The notes: generated by a model from the sequence alone, not told the origin. A stretch of 64,000 bases of DNA from Culex pipiens pallens (GCF_016801865.2 NC_068937.1:17397486-17461485); one strand, 5' to 3'; counted from the stretch's first letter, positions 33,660 to 45,196 are shown. Numbers and translations: made by a program.

Positions 33660-34206
33660 TACAGCCAGTTTAAAATTTTACTATTGATTTCCTCACAAAA
33701 AGTCGGAAATAACATTTTAAAATGGATGTAACTCAGAATCTACATCGGCAAACCTTCTGAAACTTGGCCCGGGATACTTGACTTGAGTCATATGAAGCAA
33801 AAAACATAATTATCTCGAATTGCATATTCTTTGAAATGCTAAAATTGCATAGATGGTTTGGTTTTCTTATTGAAATTCGGATGTAAAAACTTGTAAAAGG
33901 GTTGTATCTCGAAATCTACATCAGCGAATGTTTTTATTTTTTGCACAGAAGTGCACTAGGGTGTAAGGAATCGATGGTTCACCAAAACTCGGAATGCATA
34001 TTTTCTGAGCCAAAATTAATCTTTTTCAATTTCATCGGTTATTCCTTTCCTTTATCATAGTCCAGACCATGACCAACAAGCTTCAATATAAATTTGACAT
34101 GTATTGGCTTGGACATTACTTCTGCCTTCTTAAATAAAATATTTCATCGAGATAATTTCGTCGAACGATTTATCGATTAAAACAGATACAACTCGTCTAT
34201 CCTATA

Positions 34207-35504
34207 CCCGAGCAGGGGTAAATAACACGGGAATACCAAATTTTGGTATTACTTGGGCTAATAACAGCGACCAAAATGTGCCCTTGGTTGCCCAGTAATA
34301 GATGGTAAAATACCATGAAATCATACCAAAATCTTGTATGTGTAAGGGCACAACAATACCAAACCATGTTATTCCAAGGGTAAAATAATACCTCAAAATA
34401 AAACCATTTCAATACCAAGTTGAGGTCTTCTGGATTTTGAACATTGCTTGAATACCAAAACTTGGTATTGCGATGGTTTTGTTTTTTAGGTATTCCCGCG
34501 CCATACATACACATTTTGGTATGATTTCATGGTATTTTGGCAACCAAGAGCACATTTTGGTCGCTGGTATTTGCACAAGAAATACCAAAATTTGGTATTT
34601 TCATACCATTTTCAGTGCAACAGTTGCAGGTAGTGAAAAAACGGAATTGATCCATATGCAACAGCCAAATCTACTCACCTGATGATTCCATGTTGTTCTT
34701 CGTGATATTCTTCACCACATCGAATGCATTTGTCATTGATGAACGGCCTGTGCTTGAAGTTCTTGAAGATTCTGAAAAATAACAAGATTGAAAAATAAGT
34801 GTTATTAAAATGAAACTGGATTGAAATTCACCAAAATTCAATAATCTGTCGATTGACTCGTTTTTCAAAGTATTTGGTTATCCCGACTTAAAGAAATTTC
34901 AACGTTTTTTGAAAAAAATATTAGTGAGTATATCACAAAAAAAATCAGCTTTAACATTTTTATGTTTCAAGCCATTTTAGCGCAAAATAATTATCTCGCC
35001 AAAATTTTTAAAAAAATTCCATAGTTTCAGAGAAAATTTATGAAACCTTTCAATACCAAAATAATACCAAAATGTGCCATCCTGACTCAAAGAAAGAAAA
35101 AGAAAATTTTCCACAATTTCAAGTCATTTCTGTAGGGGGTATATCAAAAATGTTTAAAATCAAGTTTGAAATTTCCGGTTTTCAATGAAAGCATTCGCTT
35201 TGGGACATCATTTTAGCGCAAAATTAATTATTTTGTCAAAATTGGTCAAAATTTTCCCATAGTTTCAGAGGAATTTGATAAAATACTGTAATACCAAAAG
35301 AATACCAAAATGTGGTGTTCGACCATTGACAAATTCTGCAATTTTGCAATATCAAAACAATACCTTAAATTGGTATGATACCACATTTTGCTCTTGCATA
35401 ATCCTTAAGACAAATTTTCAAGGGTCCAGGAATACCAAAATTTGGGATTGATACCAGAGAAAGGTATTATTATGCATTTCCCTTGTTATTTACCCATGCT
35501 CGGG
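34207..35504. mobile_element. TIR element related to the CCCGAGCAG family, TA target, exon-like insert
   Basis: The left end CCCGAGCAGGGGTAAATAAC and the right end, whose complement is CCCGAGCATGGGTAAATAAC, are flanked by TA (34205-34206 and 35505-35506). The body is studded with AATACCAAAATTTGGTATT-type palindromes. The left part (34207-34612) is itself a foldback (ACCAAAATGTGCCCTTGG against its complement near 34545). The right part has a ~235-bp direct duplication (CATTTTAGCGCAAAAT near 34975 and 35210). Between them, 34613-34919 lacks these motifs and holds an exon-like unit. Confidence 0.7.
34679..34771 (-). other. Candidate internal exon (93 nt)
   Basis: On the minus strand a T-rich tract with TTGTTATTTTTCAG precedes 34771, and GTGAGTAG follows 34679. 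These are good acceptor and donor matches. Two frames are open across all 93 nt. One begins ESSRTSSTG and is serine-rich. The other contains KCIRCGEEYHEEQHG, a CX2CX4HX3H arrangement that could bind zinc. I do not recognise the protein. Its place inside a TIR element means it could be a captured host exon, a host exon bracketed by two element fragments, or chance. Confidence 0.35.
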
Positions 35505-35506
35505 TA

Positions 35507-38190
35507 GCTCCGTAATTTGCTATTTTTGGTAATGTCCGTGCCAGCCTCATACCATACTATCCTGCATTTTTCGTCAGTCTTTTGGTAACATTTTAGGCTA
35601 TTTCCTCAAAAAATTTGAACGTAAAAAAATCGTGACATCACCTTTAAATTTAAGTTTTAGATTTAAAAACCAAAAAATCTCATAGATGTGGCGTGTATTT
35701 TTGTTTCAGTGTATTTTTTTCAGAAAGCCCGTCCGTTTTCCTACAAGTTTGTCCTTGACCACTTTTTGATACGACGCAACGGTGTTGAGATACAGTAATT
35801 TTTAAATTACAAAATACAAAAATATATAAATACCTTACGCCCTCCGCAAATATTATTTTCGAGTACTATTGGCTTCATATACACAAAAATGGCTTATATA
35901 GGCCTAGGATAACATGTCTACAAAGTTTCATCGAAATCGGAGAGGGTCGGGTACAAAAGTACCAGAAATATTCCTGAATTGAGCTGGAATTGCTCTATAA
36001 GTTTACCAAAAATATGAAACATTTCAATGAAATATTTCATAGGCGTCCGAAGCACCGGGGAGACAAAGCAGAAATTTATGATTTTGATTTCTTCAAATTC
36101 GAGCAAATTTTTATATATTATATCAATTAAGTTGATGTTAACAGCTTAGTTGAGACCTAAAGAATGCCATTCACTGCCATTCAGTGTCCGGAATTTGAAG
36201 CAAAAGTGTCCGGATTTCTAATCCGGCTTAATCGGTGTCCGGGATTCGAAGCACAACAAGACATTTTAATTTTCAAATTCTGATCCAAAATTGTTAGAAA
36301 CGACATATTTTGCATGCATTCTCTTAAAACTGACGGTTTATACTACATCCTGATGATATTTCTACTGTTCCAACTTATTACATGATTTTTTGCCAGCTAA
36401 AACAAAAATGATATGCAACTAAGTGTCCGGATTTCGAATCATGACGTTATTTAATTCAATTTAATTAAGCAAGACTCTTTTTTAACCCAGGTGGTATGTA
36501 TAAGTGTTTTCGCTCATTTTTTACTGCAAGCGATTTTTTTTTGTGAATCAGTTAAATCGTAAGTGAGTTGAAAATCAATATGCATTGTGATATTCATTAA
36601 AACTTAAAAAAATATTAACTTATTCTAGAAAAAAAACACGCACCAATAAATTTACAATTTTCTTCCATATATATATTTCATCTATTCTTCTTAACTCTGA
36701 TATACATCGTTTTACATAGTTCTGGATCTGCTTTTTGTTGGTTGATTTTCTTGGCGACCTTATTTTCCTCCCTTTCTTCTTTTAAATGATTCAATTCCAG
36801 AACTTTTCCAGGATTCAGATTCTGCACTGTGCTTCACGTCGTTACTGGAGGATTTTTTCGGGGTTTGTCTTTGCTAGGAATATATCTGTTTCTTTGTGTT
36901 TTACAATTTATGATTTTAGTGTTATATAAGTCTATATCAAATCGATTGATTCATTACCTTGAAACGTTCAATTCATGTCGAGTATGTTTTCTTTCTGTTT
37001 TTTCCTCAAACATCATTTTCCACTGCAAGCTCACTCACCAGGTTGGTTGGGAAAGAGTGAATTGTGCACACTACAAATTACCGCTATAGTTACAGAGGCT
37101 AAGACTACGGCTAGAACTGTGTTTTGGTTCGGGTTTCAGGTTGAGGATTTTTGGGTTGGGATTACACTCGATATTTTTACTTTTTTTTTGCTGTGAGGGG
37201 GAAGTCTTATTCCTACCACCAATCACACCGTCTGGCAAATTGATAATGCGCTGTATAATGCATTCTCCATTACACTATAGTTAATTGGGACTTTTTCATC
37301 TGATATCGGGGATCGCGCAATTCTCTTATAGACTAGCGTTCGCGAACTGTTGGATATTGGAACTCTTCGGTTTTGCCCTCAATTCTCTGCTTCTTAGCTG
37401 GACAATTCATCTGTTCGCTGTCGATAATATCGTGTTTTCGTGACTGTCTGAAGAGTTTTATACATCTTATTCCTTGTTTTGTGATAATTGTTTTTTTGTC
37501 TGCAAAATGTAATTAGTACTGAGTTGTATTTTTTCAGTTGGGTCCACGGTGTTATTGCATCTCGTTTTCTTACTTCCATTTTTCGTTTGCCAAGTTGAGA
37601 AAATTTATCAATTGGTTTCTTTTTCTATGATATTTTAACAAAATTTTAAACAACTTTAAATAAAAAAAAGATCAAAAGATAACGAAGCATAATTTTCACC
37701 ACATGGACAGCATCTAGAATTTTGAACTTATTGTCAAAGTAATTCTTAAAATTTTCACAAAAAAATATTTTTCTCTACGTAAAAAGGAGCAATTTTGCAA
37801 GATAAGATTATCCATACGAGTTTCCACATAATTTTGCGAGCTTTTCATATAAAATTGGTATGTCGAATATATGTGACTTGAGAATTTCTTTTTTTGTTAA
37901 ATTTAACTTTTAAAGGCTTGAGCTTGAGTCATAAAGTTCGAAAAATATAGTTTTTGTAAAAAATCGAACATTTCAATGCTTATTTAAAGTCGAAAACAAT
38001 TAATGTTCAATTTAAAATGAGATAAGTTTTCAATTTATAGAAATTTGTAGGTTTAAGGGAAAAGAACCTTTTTTTAAGAAAAAAATAGAAAGTTTCCTCA
38101 GTTTCAAATTTCAACTGATGATATTTCCGATTTCGATTTTTAATGTTAACAAATTAAACTTTGTGAAACTTTCGAAAGTAAGATAAAAGG
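35507..38190. other. Unclassified DNA; T-rich single-copy stretch 36.5-37.6 kb
   Basis: A GTGTCCGGATTTCGAAKC-like word occurs about four times between 36184 and 36440. A CGAAATCGGAGAGGGTCGG block near 35930 resembles a repeat at 55.4 kb. The 36500-37620 stretch is less repetitive and T-rich with several short frames. It might be an untranslated exon or intron, but no splice-supported coding segment was found. Confidence 0.4.
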
Positions 38191-38665
38191 TCGAAAGACA
38201 TAAGGTCGAATGGACAAAAGGTCGAAAGGACCAAAGGTCTATTTTATTTGTGGCCAGAATTACATCGTCGCTTGACGTCGCCAATTTTCCTGAAAAAAAA
38301 CACTTGCTTATCGTTGCTTTACGTATTTTTGCTTTTTTAAATATCAGCAAATCTTTGAAAAAACGGATAAACTTCAAAAAATTATAGAAGTTATATTAAA
38401 GAATAAACAGTATTTTCCAAAACTTGTTTGTTGATAACAGACACTTTCACAGAAAAAAATATGCTTGTTGAAGTCAGACAATTTCCCACTATGATTGTTT
38501 TTCGACATTCAACCTGTTGTCCATTCGACCTTTTTCCACTTTCAACCTTTTGTCGTTTCGACATTATGTATTTCGATCTTTTATCATTCGACCTTTTGTG
38601 CATTCGACCTTTTGTCCGTTCGACCTTCTGTCCACTTTCGACCTGTTTTCCTTTTGACATTATGT
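38170..38665. repeat. Degenerate minisatellite of TTCGACCTTTTGTC-type words, in two orientations
   Basis: At 38190-38238 the words read AAAGGTCGAAAGACATAAGG and similar. At 38500-38665 the complementary words (CATTCGACCTTTTGTC and variants) repeat about ten times with ~15-19 bp spacing. The two blocks are inverted relative to each other, about 260 bp apart, and could pair in RNA. It is non-coding; opposing frames here arise from the repeat. Confidence 0.8.
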
Positions 38666-38699
38666 CTTTCGATATCGAATTTTGAAAAAAAAAAATAGT

Positions 38700-39668
38700 T
38701 TTCAACAAAAAAAAACTCTTATGAAGTAAAAACGCATCAATTTGAAAATTTGAGTATTTTTTTTAAATACGGTAATATTTGTAAATTTTAGTTTTTTCCT
38801 AAAAAAAAAACAATAAAAAAGTGAAAAAGCAAACAAAATCTCGCTTCTTTCGATACCCATATTTGAAACTATTGAAATTTGAGTAGTTTCGATAAAATAT
38901 GTTTTTTTTGTGAAAATTTTGGAATTTTCCAAAAAAACACAAATAATTTGAAAATGCATAACAAATTTCGCTATATTTGATACCCAGTTTGCAAATTCTG
39001 AAAATTTTGGTATTTTCGAAAAATACGGTATTGTGTGAAAAATTTAGTTTTCAACAAAAAAACTCTTTTTAGGTGAAAACGCATACATATTAAAAAATAT
39101 ATAGTATTTTTGAAAAATACGGTAGTTTTTGTAAAGTTAGTTTTTTTATAAAAAAAACTATCAAAAAATGGAAAAGCAAACATATTTCGCTTCGTTTGAT
39201 ACCCATATTTAAAATAATTGAAATTTGAGTAGTTTCGTTAAAATATGTTTTCTTTTGTAAACAAATTTCGCGTCGTTTGATACCAATAATGCAAAATTTG
39301 ATAATTTTAGTATTTTCTAAAAATACGGTATTTTGTGAAAAATTTAGTTTCAACGATAAAAACTGTAATAAAGCATTAAAAGCTTCGCTTCGTTGGATTT
39401 CGAAATATTTTGAAAAAATACGGTATTTTGTAAAAAAATGGGTATTTTTGAAAAAATACGCAATTATATGAAAATTTTAGCAATAAAAAAACTAAAAAAA
39501 AGTGTAAATATTTATGTATGTTTTCCAATAATGACTCTTGTAATTTGAAAATGTCCTTGGTAAATTTTAGTATTTTTTTAAAAATATGGTATTTTGTGAA
39601 AATTTCAGTTTCCAACAAAAACTCTTATAATTTGAAAATGTCCTACAAACGCATCGTTTGATACCCAT
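38700..39668. repeat. Degenerate AT-rich array, left part
   Basis: Irregular repeats of TTTGATACCCATATTGCAA, AATACGGTATTTTGTGAAAA and TTTCAACAAAAAAACT modules occur at spacings from ~80 to ~220 bp. The same modules occur inside the pogo-like element at 52575-53892. Open frames such as 39090-39353 are by-products. Confidence 0.75.
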
Positions 39669-39670
39669 TA

Positions 39671-40666
39671 GCCCGGGTCAAAAAAAAATAAAATTGCTTA
39701 AATCAAAAAGTATATGAGATTTCCCGAAAGAGTACTCAAAATGGGGCCTCCAGCCCAAATTTCAGCACATTTGGTTGAAAATTGACTTGCCTTGAGCAGG
39801 GACAAGTTTAAATGGGAATTAACCCGTAAAACTTGAGCAATTGGGTACATTGCTCTGTACAAGTCTGTAGTTGAAATTTAACGACTTTTGCATACCATGG
39901 GGTCCAAGGGGATGGTCTAGGAAACAATTCTTCTGAAGGGTGCAAGATGATACGAGGCTTCTAATCTTGCCTAGAAGCAGATTCATTCCGGCGTCGCCGA
40001 AATATTCATGGTCCCAGCAAAATGTACAGGGATAAATCAAAGCACACTAAGAAGGCTGCCTCAATCAGAGGACGCCACATGTCAATCAGCCACCGCGTGG
40101 CAGGAGGGTTTCTCCAATTTTGGCTTTAAAAGTGGTTCTGTCAATGTTATAACATTGTATTTAGTCAGATATTTGTGCAAAAACACTTTATAAACTTCAA
40201 ATATAATTTTAAACTCCAATTTTCAAATACCCTCCTGCCACGTGGTGGCTGATTGACATGTGGCGTCCTCTGATTGAGGCAGCCTTCTTAGTGTGCTTTG
40301 ATTTATCCCTGTACATTTGCTGGTACGATGAATATTTCGGCGACGCCGGAATGAATCTGCTTCTAGGCAAGATTAGAGGCCTCGTATCATCTTGCACCCT
40401 TCAGAAGAATTGTTTCCCAGACCATCCCCTTGCACCCCATGGTATGCAAAAGTCGTTAAATTTCAACTACAGATTTGTACAGAGCAATGTACCCAATTGC
40501 TCAAGTTTTACGGGTTAATTCCCATTTAAACTTGTCCCTGCTCAAGGCAAGCCAATTTTCAACCAAATGTGCTGAAATTTGGGCTGGAGGCCCCATTTTG
40601 AGTACTCTTTCGGGCAATCTCATATACTTTTTGATTTAAGCAATTTTATTTTTTTTTGACCCGGGC
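39671..40666. repeat. Near-perfect foldback element, 996 bp, arms ~440 bp, TA-flanked
   Basis: The left arm 39671-40112 and right arm 40229-40666 are reverse complements with only a few per cent difference by eye. The ends read GCCCGGGTCAAAAAAAAATA on both strands, and TA flanks both sides (39669-39670 and 40667-40668). The spacer is ~116 bp. Each arm keeps the same ~70-codon frame (sharing EYFGDAGMNLLLGKIR and MQKSLNFNYR) on its own strand, without a known domain. The near-identity implies a recent origin or ongoing arm conversion. Confidence 0.9.
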
Positions 40667-40668
40667 TA

Positions 40669-42424
40669 ATACCCATATTGCAAATTGGGTAAATTTTAGT
40701 TTTTTTTTTAAATATGGATTTTGTGAAAATTTCAGTTTTCAACAAAAAAAAAAAAAAAAAAAAACTGTAATAAAATGAGAAGCATTAAAAATTTCCCTTC
40801 GTTGGATACACATATTGCAAATTTTCGTTTCGTTCGATACCCCTAATTAAAATCAATGAAATTTGAGTAGAGTTTGGTATTTTCCAAAAAAGATTCTTAT
40901 AATTTGAAAATACTGAACAAACGCTTTGTTTATATCCATATTGCCAATTTAGAAAATTTTAATATTTTCTAAAAAATATGATATTTTGTGAAAATTTAGT
41001 AGTTTTGGTAAAATATGGTATTTTGTGAAAATTAAGGTATTTTCCAAAAAAGACTCAACAAACTCTTCGTGTGATACCCATATTGAAAATTTTGAAAATT
41101 TATTTTTTTTTCTAAAAAATATGGTATTTTGTGAAAATTTTAGTTTTCAACAATAGAAACTGTAATAAATTGAAAAGCATTACAAATTTTGCTTCGTTGG
41201 ATACCCATATTGCAAATTTTCGTTTGGTTCGAACCTAAAATTAAAATTAATGAAATTTGAGTAGTTTGGATAAAAAAATGGTATTTTGTGAAAATTTTTG
41301 TATTTTCCAAAAGAGATTCTAATAATTTAAAAATACTGAACAAACGCTTCGTTTGATACCCATATTGCAAATTTATAAAATTTTAATATTTTCTAAACAA
41401 AATTGGTAGTTTGTGAAAATTTAGTATTTTGTGAAAATTTTGGTATTTTCCAAAAAAGACTCTAATAATTTGAAAATGCATAACAAACGCTTCGTTTGAT
41501 ACCCATATTGGAAATTTTGAAAATTATAATATTTTATAAAAAGTATGGTATTTTGTGAAAGTTTAGTAATTTTGATAAAATTTGGTATTTTGTGAAAATT
41601 TAGGTATTTCCCATAATAGACTCTAATAATTTGAAAATGCTTAACAAAATTCGCTTCGTTTAAAACCCATATTGCAAATTTGGTAAATTTTAGTATTTTT
41701 GAAAAAATATGGAATTTTGTGAAAATTATAGTTTTCAACAATAAAAACTGTCATGAACTGAAAAGCATCCAAAATTTTGCTTCGTTGGATACTTATATTG
41801 CAAATTTTGAAAATTATAGTATTTTCGAAAAACTACGGTGTTTTGTAAAAAATTGCGTATTTTCGAAAATTGATAAAATATGGTATTTTGTTAAAATCTA
41901 GGTATCTTCAAAAAAAAAAAACAACTCTTATAATTTGAAAATGCATGACAAATTTCGCCATATTAGAAATTTGGTAAATTTCAGAATTTTCGAAAAATAT
42001 TGTATTTTGTGAAAATTTTAGTTTTAAACAATAAAAACTGTAATAAAGTGAGAAGCCTTAATAATTTCGCTTCGTTGGATACCCATGTTGCTAATTTTGA
42101 ATGTTTGAGTATTTTCGAAAAAATACGGTATTTTGTAAAAAAATGCGAATTTTCATAAAAATATGATATTTTGTGAAAATTTTAGTAATAAAAAAAACTG
42201 TAAAAATGTAAAAAAATCGTTTCTTTTGATGCCTATGTTGCAAATTATGAAAATTTGAGTACTTACGAAAAAAATACGGTATTTTGTGAAATTTTTTGTA
42301 TTTTTCAACAAAACTGTAAAAATGTGAAAAAGCATACAAAATTTCGTTTCGTTTGATGCCCATATTGCAAATTATGAAAATTTTAGTACTTTCGGAAAAA
42401 TACGGTATTTTGTGACCAATTTTG
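40669..42424. repeat. Degenerate AT-rich array, right part
   Basis: Continues the array of 38.7 kb after the foldback. GATACCCATATTG words recur at irregular ~90-200 bp spacing (for example near 41077, 41197, 41355, 41498, 42077 and 42355), with AATATGGTATTTTGTGAAAA modules between them. It is non-coding. Confidence 0.75.
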
Positions 42425-42745
42425 ATTATTTATACATTGAAACTAAGGTTGGAGCAAATATTTTTAAAAGTTTTTGTCACCCCTCCCCCCATTTTGAAAA
42501 TCATGGAGATTGTTTTTTCGGATAACCTCTGTTCAGAATTATTTTGAGCATGTTTGGGTTTAATTTTTTTTGAATTTTTGAAAATTTTCGGTGTAAAGAA
42601 CCGCAAAAAGCTTGTTGTTTCGCTAAAATTTTTGTTTTCGTCAAATCTTACAAATCTTCAAAACTTATGATGACAAAACTACAGAACTGGTGCAAAATGC
42701 ACTTTAAACCACTTTTTATAGCCAAGTGTTGAAAATAGGGCTTCC
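42425..42745 (+). mobile_element. Fragment of GGCTGGTACAAATA MITE family (left half)
   Basis: AAGGTTGGAGCAAATATTTTTAAAAGTTTTTGTCACCC-type sequence (42445-42482) matches the left end of the full element at 58133, and the match continues through the GCAAAATGCA/TTTAAACCAC segment near 42692. The right TIR is missing. It is followed by a CCCAAGTAACCACAAGCAC end that belongs to another family. Confidence 0.7.
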
Positions 42746-43583
42746 CAAGTAACCACAAGCACTAAATTGAAGTATTAATTCAGTACTAAATCAGCACTGG
42801 AATGTTTTGAAGTAGTAAATAAGCTTTGCGAGTGCCTCAAAGTACCAAGACTTTGCAGCATTACAACTGGCATTAAATCACCATTTACAACCTTGAAAAT
42901 GTGCTTCAAAGCAGTTGATGTTTATCAACAAAAAACCCATCCATACGGGAAACATTTCAGCCAGGCACGCTCTTATTGACTTTTATCCTTCTCTCGTTAT
43001 ACCGTTGCAGTAAGCGTGCGGGCTAAGGCGCAATTCCCCCAGTGTTATAACAATTGTTATTCCAATTTTTATATTTTTTGCCATTACACATTTTAGAATG
43101 AAGCGTAACATTTCAAAAGGGCAAGTTTCATTAAAATATTAAAAAAAAATCAAAGAAAAGTCGTTTTGAGAAAATATAGATATTAATATAAAGTCAATTT
43201 AAATGTAGTATGAATACGGTGTTTGAACAAGATTTTTTATAGAAATTTCTTGAATTGAATTATCGGTAAGGTTTTTTAAAAAATGTTCGTTGAGCACACA
43301 TCATTTGCTTTTTTATTTAAAAAAAATATGTTGTTGTAAAAAGTCCCAAAATTGCTACGTGATTTTTTAATGGCACCAAATTAATTTAGAGAAAATGAAA
43401 ATTGTACTCTGAATACCAGTGAATTTTTTTTGGAAAAAACCTGAACAATAACTATTCCCTCAACTAAACCCCAACCCAGGACGCTCCTCCAAACTCAAAT
43501 CGATTCCAGTCGATCTCTTCTTCTTCCTTCTCAATTGTGTTCCACACTACCAAAAAGAAACAATGTCACCCCCCTCTCACTCC
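42746..43583. other. Non-coding; probable 3' UTR of the zinc-finger gene in its upper part
   Basis: 42746-42930 resembles the CCCAAGTA-type element near 50.1-50.3 kb. Above about 43300 the sequence may be the minus-strand 3' UTR of the exon at 43584. An AATAAA in minus orientation lies at 43312-43317, about 270 nt past the stop. Confidence 0.4.
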
Positions 43584-43779
43584 TTAAAGCAACCGCTCCA
43601 GATCCTCACTCTCGGCGTCGCTCGTGCCCGTCTCCGTGTCCGTGTACTCGTCGTCCCGCCGGTTCCGCCTGCAGCACGGCAACCGGCCATCGTCCTCGAA
43701 GTCGCTCCAGTGCTCGAACTCCTCCTTGTGGTGCTCGAGCAGCATCAGCGACGGGAACAGACTGTCGCAGCCGCTGCAA
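43584..43779 (-). CDS. Terminal coding exon of a C2H2 zinc-finger protein
   Basis: On the minus strand a pyrimidine-rich tract ends in TTTTCTGACAG at 43780, a strong splice acceptor. The exon begins with the last base of a split codon. Sixty-four codons follow and end in TAA at 43584-43586. It encodes CSGC-X12-H-X5-H (CSGCDSLFPSLMLLEHHKEE, then FEHW), a C2H2 zinc finger, then an acidic tail (SDFEDDG), CCRRNRRDDEY and a threonine/glutamate/serine-rich C-terminus ending SEDLERLL. It is GC-rich with regular codons, unlike its AT-rich surroundings. Such proteins are usually nuclear DNA-binding regulators; the specific gene is not recognised. The rest must lie upstream on the minus strand, beyond a long repeat-filled intron, since no further finger exons are visible up to 64 kb. 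The plus-strand frames here are shadows. Confidence 0.8.
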
Positions 43780-44607
43780 CTGTCAGAAAAAAAAGAAATC
43801 AAAAAGAAAGCCGAATTAGTCCAGGGGAAACTTTTTGATGAATAATTTAATGACACAAATGACGGTTTCAATTTAGGTTCGTTTTTATTTCCTTTTTCTG
43901 CTTTGCTTTCAGTTTCAGCGATTTATATCCTTTTTTTATTTTAAGCCTGTTTTCTACCTAATGTAATCTGTTCAAACGGATTCGATTGATTTCATCGAGA
44001 GGAGAAAAATAAAACGATTCTTTACTTTTCTAACTTTACTAATGCTATCAATAAATGCTGGAAAATGCTGAGTAATCATCCCAGAAGTCGTTTGTTTGAA
44101 ATATTGTAGAATGTGAGAAAAAATTTACAACTTTCAAATTAAATTTAACAAAATTATATCTAAAAAAAAAAAAATAAAAAACAACATTGCATTTGTTATT
44201 TAACAATAATTATTAAGTTCAATTGGGCTTAGGCTATAGCAAATATTTTTCAACAATTTTGTCTCCTCCCCCCTTCAAAAACGGTCCGTAAAATCAGGGG
44301 TAGAAAAAACAAAAAATAATTAAACAACTTCAAAAGTTTAATGTGATTTTAAGTAAAATTAGCTGAACACGATTCAAAATACATTCTTCCTGTTTTTACA
44401 TGTTTGAGATAGCTTTAAAAAAAATTATTGCTGCTTAAACTTTATGGGTACTTTTTCTGCGACCAAACAAACCATTGCACAATATTATTTTTTTACAAAA
44501 AGTCAAAGCACAGTACAAGATTAAATAGTATTCAAATGTTATAGAAATATTTTTGAAATATGAATCCTTTTTTAAGACAAAAAAAAACATAAAATTATTT
44601 AAAATAT
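43780..44607. other. Intronic-looking DNA with a MITE fragment
   Basis: Immediately upstream of the zinc-finger exon. 44225-44425 matches the left half of the GGCTGGTACAAATA MITE family (TAGGCTATAGCAAATATTTT). There is no other exon-like segment. Confidence 0.5.
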
Positions 44608-45004
44608 CCCGAGCAGACGGAAATAACTTGAGAATAACATTGTTTGTTATTGGATTGTTATTGTTATAACAGACTAATAACATTTTAAGTTATTCTTCGA
44701 ACAAATCTTTGTTATTCGTTTTTGTTATTTTAACAACTAATCCGAACATCACAATAACAGATGGAGTTATTTTTCCATAACAAAAAATGTTATTCTAAAC
44801 TTGTTTTGGCTTTCAACCAATATCAGACCAATAACAAATTTTGTTATGATAACATAAACTGTTTCTTCTTGAAAAATCCATTTTTGCATAAGGGTTTCAT
44901 TATGCAAAAATGGATTTTTCAAGAAGATTCCATAACACTTCCTGTTATTTTAACAGTATTTGTTGTTGAAATGGCATGAATTTTGTTATTACCGTCTGCC
45001 CGGG
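44608..45004. mobile_element. CCCGAGCAG-family MITE, copy c
   Basis: Full-length with both TIRs (CCCGAGCAGACGGAAATAAC; the right end complements CCCGGGCAGACGGTAATAAC). It is about 397 bp and oriented opposite to copies a, e and g. The flanking dinucleotides AT and TA do not match. Confidence 0.88.
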
Positions 45005-45196
45005 TAGCGTTTCAAAGATTGGAAAAATTTCAAAGAAAGAAAATTCCACACAACAGCCACAAAAATGCAAAAATTTGGAATGTTTGAAACCAAAAAAATA
45101 TTATTTACACTTTTAATCGTTTAAAAAATAGTTTTTTTTTACACTTTTGGACTTTCGTCAATATAATCTTTTGTTTTTTTTCAATCTTAAGTTTTA
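45005..45196. other. Spacer between two MITE copies
   Basis: AT-rich with no motif recognised. Confidence 0.3.

Larger units (their letters stand above)
32421..33963. mobile_element. TA-flanked foldback element carrying two MITEs
   Basis: It begins CACCCTAGCGCACTTCTGTG and ends with the complement of CACCCTAGTGCACTTCTGTG. TA flanks it at 32419-32420 and 33964-33965. The left arm runs to 32811 and the right arm starts at about 33662; they match for roughly 300-400 bp (CATTCGCTGATGTAG against CTACATCAGCGAATG). The centre is occupied by two later MITE insertions. Termini and TA target suggest a Tc1-mariner-type relationship. There is no coding sequence. Confidence 0.75.

Noticed and set aside
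38391..38708. Opposed frames of 85-105 codons
   Set aside because: They are produced by the TTCGACCTTTTGTC minisatellite.
40258..40518. 86-codon frame in the foldback as a gene
   Set aside because: It has no known domain; the same frame lies in both arms, and the preserved openness may be due to recent duplication. Kept only as an observation.
43535..43845. Three plus-strand frames of 73-94 codons
   Set aside because: They are shadows of the GC-rich zinc-finger exon on the minus strand.
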